From: Streptomyces sp. NBC_01446
GTDB taxonomy: Bacteria > Actinomycetota > Actinomycetes > Streptomycetales > Streptomycetaceae
Assembly (NCBI RefSeq): GCF_026340095.1
Contig: NZ_JAPEPO010000002.1
Span: 992,001-1,056,000, forward strand
Direction: 5' to 3'
Length of the DNA stretch: 64,000 nt
Below, in pieces: positions 1-8,184 of this stretch (its first letter is position 1; every line of letters begins with the position of its first letter). A program made the translations under genes and the position numbers. Below the pieces are notes generated by a model that saw only the letters and a list, made by a program, of their open reading frames with translations, ran no database searches and was not told the DNA's origin.

Positions 1-1058
1 CGGCCTCGTACGAGCACCAGGCCATGGACACCGGCAGGCCGGCGCAACGCAGGACATCGAGGGACGTGGCCGAGATCATCGTGCCCCAGATGGTGTGGTT
101 CTCCTCCGGGGGCAGACCCGCCACGCAGACGGGAAGGACGGCCTCGTTCCGGTGGGTCACCGCCTCGACGTGGAAGACGGGCTGCGGCTTGCTGCCGGTG
201 AAGGAGTAGCCGTGGTACTCCCCCATCGGCCCTTCGGGCGCGGTCTCTTCGTGGCTGATCCAGCCCTCCAGGACGATCTCGGCGTTGGCCGGTACGTAAA
301 GGCCGTTGGTCTCGGTACGGACCACCTCCACGGGACTGCCGGTCAGCGCGCCGACGTAGCCGTCCTCGTCGACTCCGGCGGGCAGCGGCATGCCCGCGGC
401 GGCGAGCGCGGCGGGCGGGGCACCGAGCACCATCGCCCAGGGGGTGGGCTCGCCCTTCTCCCGCCACATCTGGTGGATCATTCCGATGTGCTGCTGCGGC
501 ATGGCCGGGCCGACCAGGGTGTCGCGGGTGTTGAGCATGGTGCGGGCGACCGACCAGCTCGTCCACTCCCCGTCGGGCGTGCGCACCACGTGGAAGCCGT
601 ACGTGCCGAGGTAGCGGCCGCCGTCCTGTTCGTGCAGCAGCGGGACCGGGAAACGGCGGAGGTCGACGTCGCTTCCGCGCGCCACGTTCTCCTTGCAGGG
701 GCCGGTTTCCACGACGCGTGGGGCGACGGGTTCGGCGTGCAGGGCGGAGACGAGGTGTTCCAGCAGGGCGCGGGGTGCTGTGTCGCGCGGCAGCCCGAAG
801 TGCGTGGCGATCCGGCCGTGGGCGCCATCCTTGAGAGGGCTCAGGCCGGCGGGCGCTCCGAGGATCCTGAATCCCGCGTCCCCCTCGGTGAGGTTGCCGA
901 ACAGCGGGGCTGCGCTGCGGGTTTCGTAGACGCGACGGGTGATGGCACCGGCTTCGAGAGTGGGGCTGACCGGCTCCTGGATGTCGACCGCGTCTCCCGA
1001 GTCGAGCAACTCCTGAACGAAATCACGGAAGTTGAGCGCACTGCCGTGTTGAGTCATG
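1..1058 (-). CDS. vdcC: UbiD-family non-oxidative hydroxyarylate decarboxylase (3' end cut by window)
   Basis: Only the N-terminal 352 or so residues lie in the window; the gene runs off the left edge. The product begins MTQHGSALNFRDFVQELLDS and carries UbiD-family segments such as RRFPVPLLHEQDGGRYLGTY (about residues 136-155) and EYHGYSFTG. UbiD enzymes decarboxylate aromatic acids reversibly using prenylated FMN, which the adjacent UbiX-type gene would supply. The ATG at 1056-1058 follows AAAGGGA, 47 bp after the ubiX-type stop, so the two form one operon. By analogy with vdcBCD of Streptomyces the substrate could be vanillate or 4-hydroxybenzoate; a small vdcD would lie just outside the window. 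Family assignment is firm; substrate and symbol are inferred. Confidence 0.85.
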
Positions 1059-1105
1059 GCACATCCCTTTCTGTATACGCGAATTCGGGCGAACGGGTGG
1101 ACGCC

Positions 1106-1708
1106 TCAGGCGCCCTTGGCGTCCCGGACAGGTCCGCCGGGTACGGCCGCTCCCAGGCCCTGCCAGCGCTTGGCGGCGGGCATGTCCAGGTCGAGCTGGT
1201 CGAGGACGCGCGCCACGATGTGGTCGACGAGGTCCGCGATGGAGGTGGGGTGGTTGTAGAACGCGGGCACCGGTGGCATGACCGTGGCGCCCATGCGGGT
1301 CAACTCGAGCATGTGCTCCAGGTGTACGGCCGACAGCGGGGTTTCGCGCGCCACCAGGACAAGGCGCCGCCGCTCCTTGAGCGTCACGTCCGCCGCGCGC
1401 CCGATCAGCCCGTCCCCGTAGCCCGTCCGAATGGCGGCCAGCGTCTTCATGCTGCACGGCACGACGACCATGCCGTCCACGCGGAAGGACCCGCTGGAGA
1501 TCGACGCTCCCTGGTCGTCGGGGCTGTGGCACACCGATGCCATCGCCTGCACCTCGCGCACACTGAGCCCGGTCTCCTGGGCGAGGGTCGTCCGGGCCCA
1601 TCGGCTCACGACCAGGTGCGTCTCCACGCCCAGTTCACCCAGCACCTCCAGAAGCCGTACACCGAAGGGCGCACCGGTCGCTCCTGTCATCGCGACGACA
1701 ATCCTCAC
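1106..1708 (-). CDS. vdcB: UbiX-family flavin prenyltransferase
   Basis: This 200-residue protein opens with MRIVVAMTGATGAPFGVRLL, the classic UbiX/Pad1 phosphate-binding start, and has the conserved VVVPCSMKTLAAIRTGYGD (FMN-binding) and RRLVLVARETPLS motifs. UbiX proteins prenylate FMN to make the cofactor of UbiD decarboxylases. The start is a GTG at 1706-1708. It is the first gene of a leftward operon with the UbiD gene and is divergent from a MarR gene. The alternative reading as a 4-hydroxybenzoate decarboxylase subunit B describes the same family under an older name. Confidence 0.9.
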   Translation of the reverse strand: MRIVVAMTGATGAPFGVRLLEVLGELGVETHLVVSRWARTTLAQETGLSVREVQAMASVCHSPDDQGASISSGSFRVDGMVVVPCSMKTLAAIRTGYGDGLIGRAADVTLKERRRLVLVARETPLSAVHLEHMLELTRMGATVMPPVPAFYNHPTSIADLVDHIVARVLDQLDLDMPAAKRWQGLGAAVPGGPVRDAKGA

Positions 1709-1748
1709 GTCGCCACCTCCGTCTCACGTCGATACCCCACCACAAACA

Positions 1749-1796
1749 AGGACGTACACGTCCTACTTCTGGGACGGTATACTACGTGTACGTCCT
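1749..1796. promoter_or_regulatory. Paired operator-like sites between ubiX-type and marR genes
   Basis: A near-perfect palindrome AGGACGTACACGTCCT lies at 1749-1764, and its half AGGACGTACACGT recurs inverted at 1784-1796. A TATACT box at 1778-1783 sits between them. The sites occupy the intergenic region shared by a MarR regulator and the decarboxylase operon. They are inferred to be the MarR binding sites that control both directions. Confidence 0.65.
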
Positions 1797-1825
1797 AATC
1801 AATTCCGAAAGGGCAGCGCAGAGCG

Positions 1826-2299
1826 ATGAACGGAACCGACACACCGGCCGACGGCACGTCCGGCACCTCCGCCACCCTCCACGCGGCGCTCGACGGACTC
1901 GGCCCCCTGGCGCGCCAGCTCGGCCAGATCCACACCCGCCTGTGGCACGAGCAGGTCCACCAGGACCTGACCGGCCCCCAGTTCACCGTCCTGGGCCTGC
2001 TCCGGACCCACGGCCCCATGGATCAGGGCACGCTCGGCACCCTCGCCAGCCTCGACAAGTCGACCGCGGCGCCGATGCTGGAACGCCTCAAGCGCCGAGG
2101 CCTGGTGGCGATCACGAAGGACGACAAGGACCGGCGGCGCAAGCTCGTCACCATCACCGACGCGGGCCGCGAACTGGCCACGACTCTCGCCCCCGCCGTC
2201 GTCGGCATCAGCGAAGAGATGCTGGCCCACTTCAACCCCGTCGAGCGGGACCAGTTCCTCAGCCTCATGCGGCGCGCCGTCGAGGGAGCGAATCAGTAG
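1826..2299 (+). CDS. MarR-family transcriptional regulator
   Basis: The 157-residue product has the MarR winged-helix core: LTGPQFTVLGLLRTHGPMDQ, then ASLDKSTAAPMLERLKRRGL as the recognition region and DDKDRRRKLVTITDAGRE as the wing. MarR proteins usually repress aromatic-catabolic operons and release DNA on binding a phenolic ligand. Its divergent neighbours are the decarboxylase genes, which fits aromatic-acid sensing. The ATG at 1826 follows a purine-rich stretch (AAAGGGCAGCG). The ligand is not predictable from the sequence. Confidence 0.92.
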   Translation: MNGTDTPADGTSGTSATLHAALDGLGPLARQLGQIHTRLWHEQVHQDLTGPQFTVLGLLRTHGPMDQGTLGTLASLDKSTAAPMLERLKRRGLVAITKDDKDRRRKLVTITDAGRELATTLAPAVVGISEEMLAHFNPVERDQFLSLMRRAVEGANQ

Positions 2300-2323
2300 C
2301 CGCTCGACGCACCGGCAGTGCCA

Positions 2324-2884
2324 TCAATCGGCTGACGTCAGAGCTTCCCGCGCGGCGGTGAGGATCTCCTCGGAGAGCGGGAATTCCCTGGTGGCGCGGG
2401 CCAGGACGAGTGCGCCGACCATCGTGCACAGCCGAGCCATACCGTCCTGATCGTCGGTGGCAAGCCAGTCGGCGAAGTCACCGACCCCCTCGCTGTACAC
2501 GCGGCGAGCCTCACGGTCGCCCGACCCGCGGGCCATGTCGGAGGCGAGGCCGGCGGCGGGACAGCCGTCCGCCGAGTTGTCGCGGTGCGCGACGGAGAGA
2601 TAGACGTCCATCAGCGCCTGCTGCGCGGCATCGCGCCGCCCGTCGCTCCGCTCGAGGCCGGCCGCGCGACGCCGGGTGAGCTCGTCGAACGCGTGGGCGG
2701 TGGCTTCATCGACGAGCGCCTCCTTGGAGGCGAACTGCTTGTAGAAACCGCCATGGGTCAGGCCGGACGCCTTCATGAGCTCGGCGACGCTGACCTGCGT
2801 CCCCTGCTCCCGGAACAGCCGGGAGGCGTTCTCCACCACGCGCCGGCGGTTCTCCAGCGCTTGCGCCTGCGATACGCGGCCCAT
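2324..2884 (-). CDS. TetR/AcrR-family regulator
   Basis: The N-terminal helix-turn-helix reads VSVAELMKASGLTHGGFYKQFASKEALV, typical of TetR regulators, followed by an all-alpha ligand domain with a conserved cysteine (ADGCPAAGL). An upstream in-frame ATG exists at 2908, but GGGGAGG lies seven bases before the ATG at 2882-2884, so the shorter form (186 residues) is preferred. The gene is divergent from an SDR gene across a 123-bp gap holding a palindrome. It probably represses the SDR gene and itself. Confidence 0.9.
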   Translation of the reverse strand: MGRVSQAQALENRRRVVENASRLFREQGTQVSVAELMKASGLTHGGFYKQFASKEALVDEATAHAFDELTRRRAAGLERSDGRRDAAQQALMDVYLSVAHRDNSADGCPAAGLASDMARGSGDREARRVYSEGVGDFADWLATDDQDGMARLCTMVGALVLARATREFPLSEEILTAAREALTSAD

Positions 2885-2942
2885 CGGCCACCTCCCCGTT
2901 CTCCCCATTGGATGTCAGTTGCCATCTATCCTAGACCCTGTT

Positions 2943-2962
2943 TAGATTATGTACGTAATCTA
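2943..2962. promoter_or_regulatory. TetR operator candidate at the SDR promoter
   Basis: The 20-bp sequence TAGATTATGTACGTAATCTA is palindromic at 18 of 20 positions and is AT-rich against a GC-rich background. It sits in the middle of the 123-bp gap between divergent tetR and SDR genes. This is the expected position for an autoregulatory TetR operator. Confidence 0.7.
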
Positions 2963-3007
2963 CTTGGCGGGCCCGATCACCGGGCCCCCGAACCATTGGG
3001 AGCGGAC

Positions 3008-3682
3008 ATGGAACTCAAGGGCGCGGTCGCAGTCGTCACCGGGGCCAACCGAGGGCTGGGCCGCCACCTGGCCGACCAGCTCGTGCAGCGCGGAGCGAAG
3101 GTGTACGCGGCGGCGCGGCGCCCCGAGACCGTGGACCTGGCGGGCGTCACCCCGCTCCGCCTGGATGTGACCGACGAAGAGTCGGTCCGGGCCGCGGCCC
3201 GCGTCGCATCCGACGCGACACTGCTCGTGAACAACGCCGGGATCTCCACCGGCACGACTCTCGTCACCGGCGAACTGGACGCGATACGCCTGGAGTTGGA
3301 GACGAACTTCTTCGGGCCGCTCGCCCTTACCCGGGCGTTCGCCCCGGTCATCGAGGGCAACGGCGGAGGCGCGGTGCTGAACGTGCTCTCCGCGCTGTCC
3401 TGGCTGCACCCGGCCGGTCTCGGGTCCTACGCGGCGACGAAGGCCGCCACGTGGGCGCAGACGAACGCCGTGCGCGAGGAGCTGGCACCCCGCGGCATCA
3501 CGGTCACTGCCCTGCACGTGGCGTACATGGACACCGACATGGCCGCCCGCGTCCCCGGCGACCAGAAGGTCGACCCCGCGGATGTGGCGGCCCAGGCCCT
3601 GAACGCCGTGGCGGACGGCCTCCCGGAAATCCTCGCCGACGACGTCACACGGCAGGTCAAGCGGGGTCTGGCCACCGCCTGA
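3008..3682 (+). CDS. Short-chain dehydrogenase/reductase
   Basis: The 224-residue SDR has the NAD(P)-binding motif VVTGANRGLGRHLA (residues 9-22), the NNAG motif (residues 77-80), and the active-site SYAATK (Tyr-x3-Lys). The ATG at 3008 follows GGGAGCGGAC. It lies opposite a TetR gene and probably acts as an efflux-independent detoxification reductase under that regulator; the substrate is unknown. Confidence 0.88.
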   Translation: MELKGAVAVVTGANRGLGRHLADQLVQRGAKVYAAARRPETVDLAGVTPLRLDVTDEESVRAAARVASDATLLVNNAGISTGTTLVTGELDAIRLELETNFFGPLALTRAFAPVIEGNGGGAVLNVLSALSWLHPAGLGSYAATKAATWAQTNAVREELAPRGITVTALHVAYMDTDMAARVPGDQKVDPADVAAQALNAVADGLPEILADDVTRQVKRGLATA

Positions 3683-3912
3683 ATGCGGCGTTTCACCAAC
3701 GCACAGCGGCTCACCCCTCACGACCTCGGGAGGTGAGGAAAAGCGTGGAACTGGCTCCACCGATGGGAGGAGTACCGGAACAGCGGGACGAGCCCGACAG
3801 ACCCTGATTGCATCCCGCCACAGCCTTCGAACCCTGCGCGGACGTCATTCGATGACTGAGCCGATTCGCGACGGTCACCGGAAAAACGGGAGTCGGTCCA
3901 TGTACAGCGCGG

Positions 3913-4833
3913 TCAGCAGGGGTCGTTGCGCCAGATGAAGATCTCCGCGCTCGGCTGACGCTCGGAGAACAGGCCTGACGGGGAGGCCTCACGCAGGAGT
4001 TGGCGCAGGTCCGTCTCGAATGCGTCGCGGCGCGTGCCGAAGAGGTGCGGCGCCGAGAACGACATCGAGAACACCCCGGCGACCAGATCGTCAGCGGTGC
4101 GTTCCAGCGGCTGTCCGCCGGGCACGACATAGCGCTGCGGACCAGAGAATCCCGCCCGGGTGAACACCGCGGCCTCACCGCCCGGTGTCCCGTGCGGGAG
4201 AACGCCCCGGCCGGCCCGACGGACCGGCCCGAGATACTCCTTCACCAGCCCGTCGATGGCCGAACGGGGCGCCACCGGATGAGGAAGACCCCCGACGATC
4301 CGCGTCTCCGCACCCGTACCCGCCCCTGTCGCTGTCCCTGTCCCTGTCCCTGTCCCCGCGCCTTTCCCCGCTCCGGTCTCCGTCTCCGTCTTCAGATCGG
4401 AGATGTGCGCGAGCACCCCGCCGGTCTTGAGCATGCCCTTGATGGTTACGGCAACCAGATCGCGGTCCATCCAGTGGAAGGACTGGGCGAAGGTCGCGAC
4501 GTCGAACGTGCCGAGGCCGGCCGGCAGATCCTCGGCCCGGGCCTGGACCCACCGCGCCTTCCCGGCCACGCCCCGCTCGGCGGCTTCACGCGTCGCTTCG
4601 GCGACCATCCCGCGGTCCGGGTCCACGCCGACGATCTCGCTGAACAGGTGCGCCAGGCTCAGCGCGATGACGCCCGGTCCGCATCCGACATCGATGAGCC
4701 GTCCTCGCCCGTCAGGCTTCAGAAGCTCGGCGAGCGTGCCCGCCAGCCCGGGGGCGTACGGCAGCCGCCCGCGCCGGTAGTAACGGGCGGTCCCCGCGAA
4801 CAGGCTGTCGTCCCACTCCCAGCTTGGACCCAT
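3913..4833 (-). CDS. SAM-dependent methyltransferase with a Gly-Thr repeat insert
   Basis: Class I methyltransferase features are clear: LIDVGCGPGVIALSLAH (motif I), VGVDPDRGM (motif II), and AQSFHWMDRD typical of the ubiquinone/menaquinone methyltransferase-like group. Between the Rossmann core and the C-terminal part is a low-complexity stretch of alternating Gly, Thr and Ala encoded by hexamer repeats. The start is taken at the ATG 4831-4833 (MGPSWEWDD), matching where family homology begins; the frame stays open to 5028. The acceptor substrate is unknown. Confidence 0.8.
   Translation of the reverse strand: MGPSWEWDDSLFAGTARYYRRGRLPYAPGLAGTLAELLKPDGRGRLIDVGCGPGVIALSLAHLFSEIVGVDPDRGMVAEATREAAERGVAGKARWVQARAEDLPAGLGTFDVATFAQSFHWMDRDLVAVTIKGMLKTGGVLAHISDLKTETETGAGKGAGTGTGTGTATGAGTGAETRIVGGLPHPVAPRSAIDGLVKEYLGPVRRAGRGVLPHGTPGGEAAVFTRAGFSGPQRYVVPGGQPLERTADDLVAGVFSMSFSAPHLFGTRRDAFETDLRQLLREASPSGLFSERQPSAEIFIWRNDPC
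4326..4355. repeat. CTGTCC hexanucleotide repeat inside the methyltransferase gene
   Basis: Five consecutive hexamers (one CTGTCG and four CTGTCC) occupy this stretch, flanked by degenerate related units up to about 4390. On the coding strand they specify Gly-Thr pairs. The unit length of six keeps the frame whatever the copy number. Confidence 0.9.
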
Positions 4834-5120
4834 CCCCGCCCACCGCCCGTCAAAGAGTTCCCGCACGTGTCCGGCGGCCCGATGATTCCACGCCTGGATC
4901 CGGTGAGGTGCCGGGACACAGAGTGAGGCCCGAGTGAGCCAGGCAGGCGCGGGCGGTACGACCGGACGGTAGCGTGCCGTCACATGCCGTTTCCCGATGA
5001 GATCGGCCCGGTGGCGGTCGTCGACCACCGGCCGCGTGGCCGCTGGAGTTCAAGAAGTTGGCCACCAACTCCCGGTCGCAGGCGCTGACATCGCGCCTAC
5101 CCGCACCCCGCGCCCCCACT

Positions 5121-5138
5121 CCATGATTTCGATCATGG
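5121..5138. other. Perfect hairpin with TTCG tetraloop
   Basis: CCATGAT and ATCATGG form a perfect 7-bp stem around a TTCG loop, the classic very stable UUCG tetraloop in RNA. It lies just before the possible start codons of the secreted phosphatase gene and about 290 bp upstream of the divergent methyltransferase start. It may be a leader hairpin, or equally a palindromic operator. Confidence 0.6.
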
Positions 5139-5187
5139 GTAATCCGTGCGCTTCGCCCTAGCATTGCGCGCCGTGAACAGACACCCG

Positions 5188-6273
5188 ATGCGCAAGAAGC
5201 CCGTCCTGCTCGGCGTGGTGGGCGCCCTCACCTGCGCGGTGGTCGCCGCGGGCGCTCTTTGGCCGGACACCGACGCCACGGCGGCGGCGGACGGCGCACA
5301 GCAGCGTGCCGTGGCGGCGGAGCTCAAGCACTGGCCGGCGCCCGTGGCGAAGAAGCTGGCGAAGGTCATCGCCGCGCATGACCACCAGGGCGCGTACGCG
5401 GTCTTCGACGCGGACAACACCACGTACCGCAACGACCTGGAAGAGTCCCTGCTCCCCTTCCTGGAGATGAAGGGCGTCCTGACACGCGACACCATGGACC
5501 CGTCCTTGAAGATCATTCCGTTCAAGGACACGGCCACGCACAAGGAGACGCTGACCGAGTACTACGCCCGCCTGTGCGACATCGACGACCAGGTCTCGTA
5601 CCCGTGGGCCGCGCAGATCTTCTCCGGGTTCACGCTGATCCAACTCAAGGGCTACATCGACGAGTTGCTCGCCTACGACAAGCCACTGCCTGGCGGGGTG
5701 AAGCCGCCGCAGTTCTCGACGGGCATGCAGGAGCTCTACCGCACGCTGAGCACGCACGGCATCAAGGTGTACGTGGTGAGCGCCGCGAGCGAGGACCTCG
5801 TACGGATGGTGCTCGCCGACCCCAGGTACGGCTACGGCGTCCGGCCCGAGAAGGTGCTCGGAGTCGCCGCCCTCCTCAAGGACCGCAAGACGGGTGAGGT
5901 GACCAGCTCCCGCAAGGAGATCGCCGCCGGCCACTACGACCAGGCGAAGCTCGCCGACCACGAACTGACGCCCACTCTCTGGGCACCGGCCACCTGGTAC
6001 GAGGGCAAGCCCGCCGCGATCAGCACGTACATCGACGCCTGGCGGAAGCCCATCCTGGCCGCGGGCGACACCCCGAAGAGCGATGGTCCGATGCTGCTGC
6101 GGTCGACGGACGTGGGGCACGGCGGCGTGCGCGTGTGGGTCAACCGCAAGGACAGCTATATGAAGGAGATCGACGGCATGAAGGCCGCGGGCGCGAAACG
6201 CCAGAAGGAGCTGGGCCAGAAGGTGACTGCGGACAAGCAGTGGCTGACCGTGACGCCGGATCAGATCCGCTGA
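5188..6273 (+). CDS. Secreted HAD-superfamily phosphatase (phosphorylcholine-phosphatase-like)
   Basis: The product begins with an export signal (MRKK, then a hydrophobic segment to about residue 25) and then carries a HAD motif I, AVFDADNTTYRNDLEE, with two aspartates spaced as DxD. A later VYVVSAASEDLVRMV fits HAD motif II (Ser after a hydrophobic strand), and AAGDTPKSDGPML near the end fits the motif IV acidic region. The sequence resembles secreted phosphorylcholine/phosphoserine-type phosphatases of about 350-375 residues. In-frame GTG codons at 5146 and 5173 are alternative starts; none has a clear ribosome site. Substrate is an inference. Confidence 0.78.
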   Translation: MRKKPVLLGVVGALTCAVVAAGALWPDTDATAAADGAQQRAVAAELKHWPAPVAKKLAKVIAAHDHQGAYAVFDADNTTYRNDLEESLLPFLEMKGVLTRDTMDPSLKIIPFKDTATHKETLTEYYARLCDIDDQVSYPWAAQIFSGFTLIQLKGYIDELLAYDKPLPGGVKPPQFSTGMQELYRTLSTHGIKVYVVSAASEDLVRMVLADPRYGYGVRPEKVLGVAALLKDRKTGEVTSSRKEIAAGHYDQAKLADHELTPTLWAPATWYEGKPAAISTYIDAWRKPILAAGDTPKSDGPMLLRSTDVGHGGVRVWVNRKDSYMKEIDGMKAAGAKRQKELGQKVTADKQWLTVTPDQIR

Positions 6274-6350
6274 CGCCGACGAGTTCCGCGTAGCCGCGTT
6301 CCGTGAGGAGCGCGGCCATTTCGGTCCTGGCTGCCTCGGCCTGACTGTTG

Positions 6351-6413
6351 CGGGCGCGGCTACTTCTTCGGGCGCGACTGCTTCGGGCGCGGCTACTTCG
6401 GGCGCGACTGTTT
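6351..6413. repeat. Tandem 30/33-bp duplication across a tetR 3' end
   Basis: Two tandem copies (6351-6383 and 6384-6413), differing by a 3-bp indel and point changes, span the last codons and stop of the TetR gene and the bases beyond. The stop codon of the gene falls in the second copy. The duplication adds no length to the protein because each copy carries its own in-frame stop. Confidence 0.8.
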
Positions 6414-7043
6414 GTGTGGTGCGCCTACCCCCGGCGATGCAGGCTCCGAGACTGCGTCGATCAGCAGTGGCAGAAAGGTGACGGCCAGTTCCTCGGGTGC
6501 CAACTGGTCTGGTTCCACGAGGCTTTGGGCCAAGGAGCCTTCGTGGACGGCTGTCGTGAGGCGGGCCAGGGAGTCCAGGTCGACTGTGGGGCTGCGGCCG
6601 ATGCTGGTGAAGAGTCGGGCGAGTATGCCGGCGATCTCCTCGCGCAGTCCGCGGTCCCGCTCCGCGAGGAGTCGTGCCGTCTCGGGATGCCTGATGGCGT
6701 GCAGGGTGAACTCGGTGGACAGCAGGTACCAGCGGCGCTCGGCCGCGTCGACGGTGCCCGTTCTCACGAGTACCGCCCGCACGGGGTCGTCCGAGTCCTC
6801 GAGTTCCGCGACGGCCCGTGTCAGGCGGTCGACGACGCTCTGGGCGTGCAGGTCGAACAGGGCGAAGAAAAGCTCTTCCTTGTTGCGGAAGTTGGAGTAG
6901 AACGCCCCGCGCGTGAGCCCGGCCCGCTCACTGATCATCTCGATCGAGGTTCCGTAGAATCCGCGCTCGGCGAACGCCTCCTGCGCCGCTTCCAGCAGCC
7001 GCGCGGTCGTCTGCGGGCGACGCTTGGTGGGCCCCTTCGGCAA
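6393..7043 (-). CDS. TetR-family regulator of the class II aldolase gene
   Basis: The DNA-binding domain reads LLEAAQEAFAERGFYGTSIEMISERAGLTRGAFYSNFRNKEELFFALF, a textbook TetR helix-turn-helix; the ligand domain follows to 216 residues. The start is a TTG at 7041-7043 (MLPKGPTKRR), chosen because GGGAGGGA lies five to six bases upstream. It is divergent from a class II aldolase/adducin gene, with three phased palindromes in between, so it probably represses itself and that gene. Confidence 0.9.
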   Translation of the reverse strand: MPKGPTKRRPQTTARLLEAAQEAFAERGFYGTSIEMISERAGLTRGAFYSNFRNKEELFFALFDLHAQSVVDRLTRAVAELEDSDDPVRAVLVRTGTVDAAERRWYLLSTEFTLHAIRHPETARLLAERDRGLREEIAGILARLFTSIGRSPTVDLDSLARLTTAVHEGSLAQSLVEPDQLAPEELAVTFLPLLIDAVSEPASPGVGAPHKQSRPK

Positions 7044-7088
7044 CGCGTCCCTCCCTGGCCGTTGACACCCCGATGTGACCCGCACCAC

Positions 7089-7150
7089 GATACAGCACCG
7101 TATCGGATACGAATCTGTATCCCATACGGTTCTGTATCGCATACGGGTGC
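7089..7150. promoter_or_regulatory. Array of three 16-bp palindromic operators at 17-bp spacing, plus a half site
   Basis: GATACAGCACCGTATC (7089-7104), GATACGAATCTGTATC (7106-7121) and CATACGGTTCTGTATC (7123-7138) share the arms GATAC/GTATC and start exactly 17 bp apart. A further CATACGGG half site begins at 7140. The array fills the promoter region between the TTG-start tetR gene and the aldolase gene. It is inferred to be the binding site for that TetR protein. Confidence 0.8.
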
Positions 7151-7220
7151 CCCCACCCCTTGTCCGGTCCAGCGCCGCACGCGCACCTGTTGCCGTTCGG
7201 CGCTCATGAGGAGGCAATCG

Positions 7221-8033
7221 ATGGACACGTTCGCTGCGACAACACCGCCCCACACCGGCATCGGACCGGTACCGCCGGGGTTCAAGGCGATGCTCCCGCC
7301 CACCTTCGATTCGGTGGAGCAGGAGAGACTGCACCGCAAGCGGGAACTGGCCGCGGCCTTCCGGCTGTTCGGCAAGTTCGGGTTCTCGGAGGGCGTGGCG
7401 GGGCACATCACGGCGCGCGATCCGGAGAACCCGCGGTGGTTCTGGGTCAACCCCTTCGGCATGAGTTTCACCCAGATCAAGGTCTCCGACCTCGTCCTCG
7501 TCGACCACGACGGCAACGTCGTCGAGGGCAGCCACCCCGTCAACCGCGCCGCCTTCTGCATCCACTCCGAAGTGCACAAGGCCCGCGAGGACGCCGTCGC
7601 CGCGGCCCACGCCCACTCTGTGCACGGCAAGGCGTTCTCCACGCTCCGCCGGCGGCTCGACCCGCTCACCCAGGACGCCTGCGCCTTCTTCGAGGACCAC
7701 GGGCTCTACGAGGACTTCCGCGGAGTCGTCAACGACACCGAGGAGGGCCGGCGGATCGGTGAGGCGCTCGGCCCGCACAAGGCCGTCATTCTCGCCAACC
7801 ACGGCTTGCTGACGGTCGGTCAGAGTGTGGCCGAGGCCGCCTGGTGGTTCATCACGATGGAGCGGTCCTGCCAGGCACAGCTCCTGGCCATGGCGGCCGG
7901 CACGCCGTACCCCATCGACCGGGACACGGCGCTCCAGGTACGGGAGCAGATCGGCAGCCCGTTGTCGGGGTGGTTCCAGCTCCGGCCGCTGTGGGACCAG
8001 ATCATCGAGGAGCAGCCGGACCTCTTCGACTGA
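7221..8033 (+). CDS. Class II aldolase/adducin-family protein
   Basis: The 270-residue product has the class II aldolase/adducin fold signature: SEGVAGHITARD (N-terminal substrate loop), AAHAHSVHG with the two metal-binding histidines (about 130 and 132), and ILANHGLLTVGQSV with the third histidine. Family members include fuculose/ribulose-phosphate aldolases and decarboxylases, but the C-terminal part (LSGWFQLRPLWDQIIEEQ) is that of the uncharacterised actinobacterial/proteobacterial branch. GAGGAGG precedes the ATG. Substrate unknown. Confidence 0.85.
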   Translation: MDTFAATTPPHTGIGPVPPGFKAMLPPTFDSVEQERLHRKRELAAAFRLFGKFGFSEGVAGHITARDPENPRWFWVNPFGMSFTQIKVSDLVLVDHDGNVVEGSHPVNRAAFCIHSEVHKAREDAVAAAHAHSVHGKAFSTLRRRLDPLTQDACAFFEDHGLYEDFRGVVNDTEEGRRIGEALGPHKAVILANHGLLTVGQSVAEAAWWFITMERSCQAQLLAMAAGTPYPIDRDTALQVREQIGSPLSGWFQLRPLWDQIIEEQPDLFD

Positions 8034-8140
8034 CGGCTCCGGCCCTGGGCCCACCGGCGGTTCGGCGCGGACCGGTAAGCGGCCGTCGCCGCGCATCGAG
8101 CCGTGCCTGCTCGCGGCGACGCGTGACGGACACCTCCGTG

Positions 8141-8184
8141 GTCACGAGTACGTCTAGTAGTCACGAGTACGTCCAGTAGTCACG
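8141..8184. repeat. Tandem 19-bp repeats at the ankyrin-gene stop codon
   Basis: Two copies of a 19-bp unit starting GTCACGAGTACGTC (8141-8159 and 8160-8178, one mismatch) are followed by a six-base partial third copy. The ankyrin-protein gene ends inside the second copy. This looks like a local slippage duplication. Confidence 0.85.

Noticed and set aside
95..1798. A 567-codon rightward open frame over the decarboxylase genes
   Set aside because: It is the opposite-strand shadow of the UbiD/UbiX pair, whose motifs are clear.
8034..8160. A short frame ending RIEPCLLAATRDGHLRGHEYV
   Set aside because: It may be the tail of a lost gene but has no start or supporting motif within the window.
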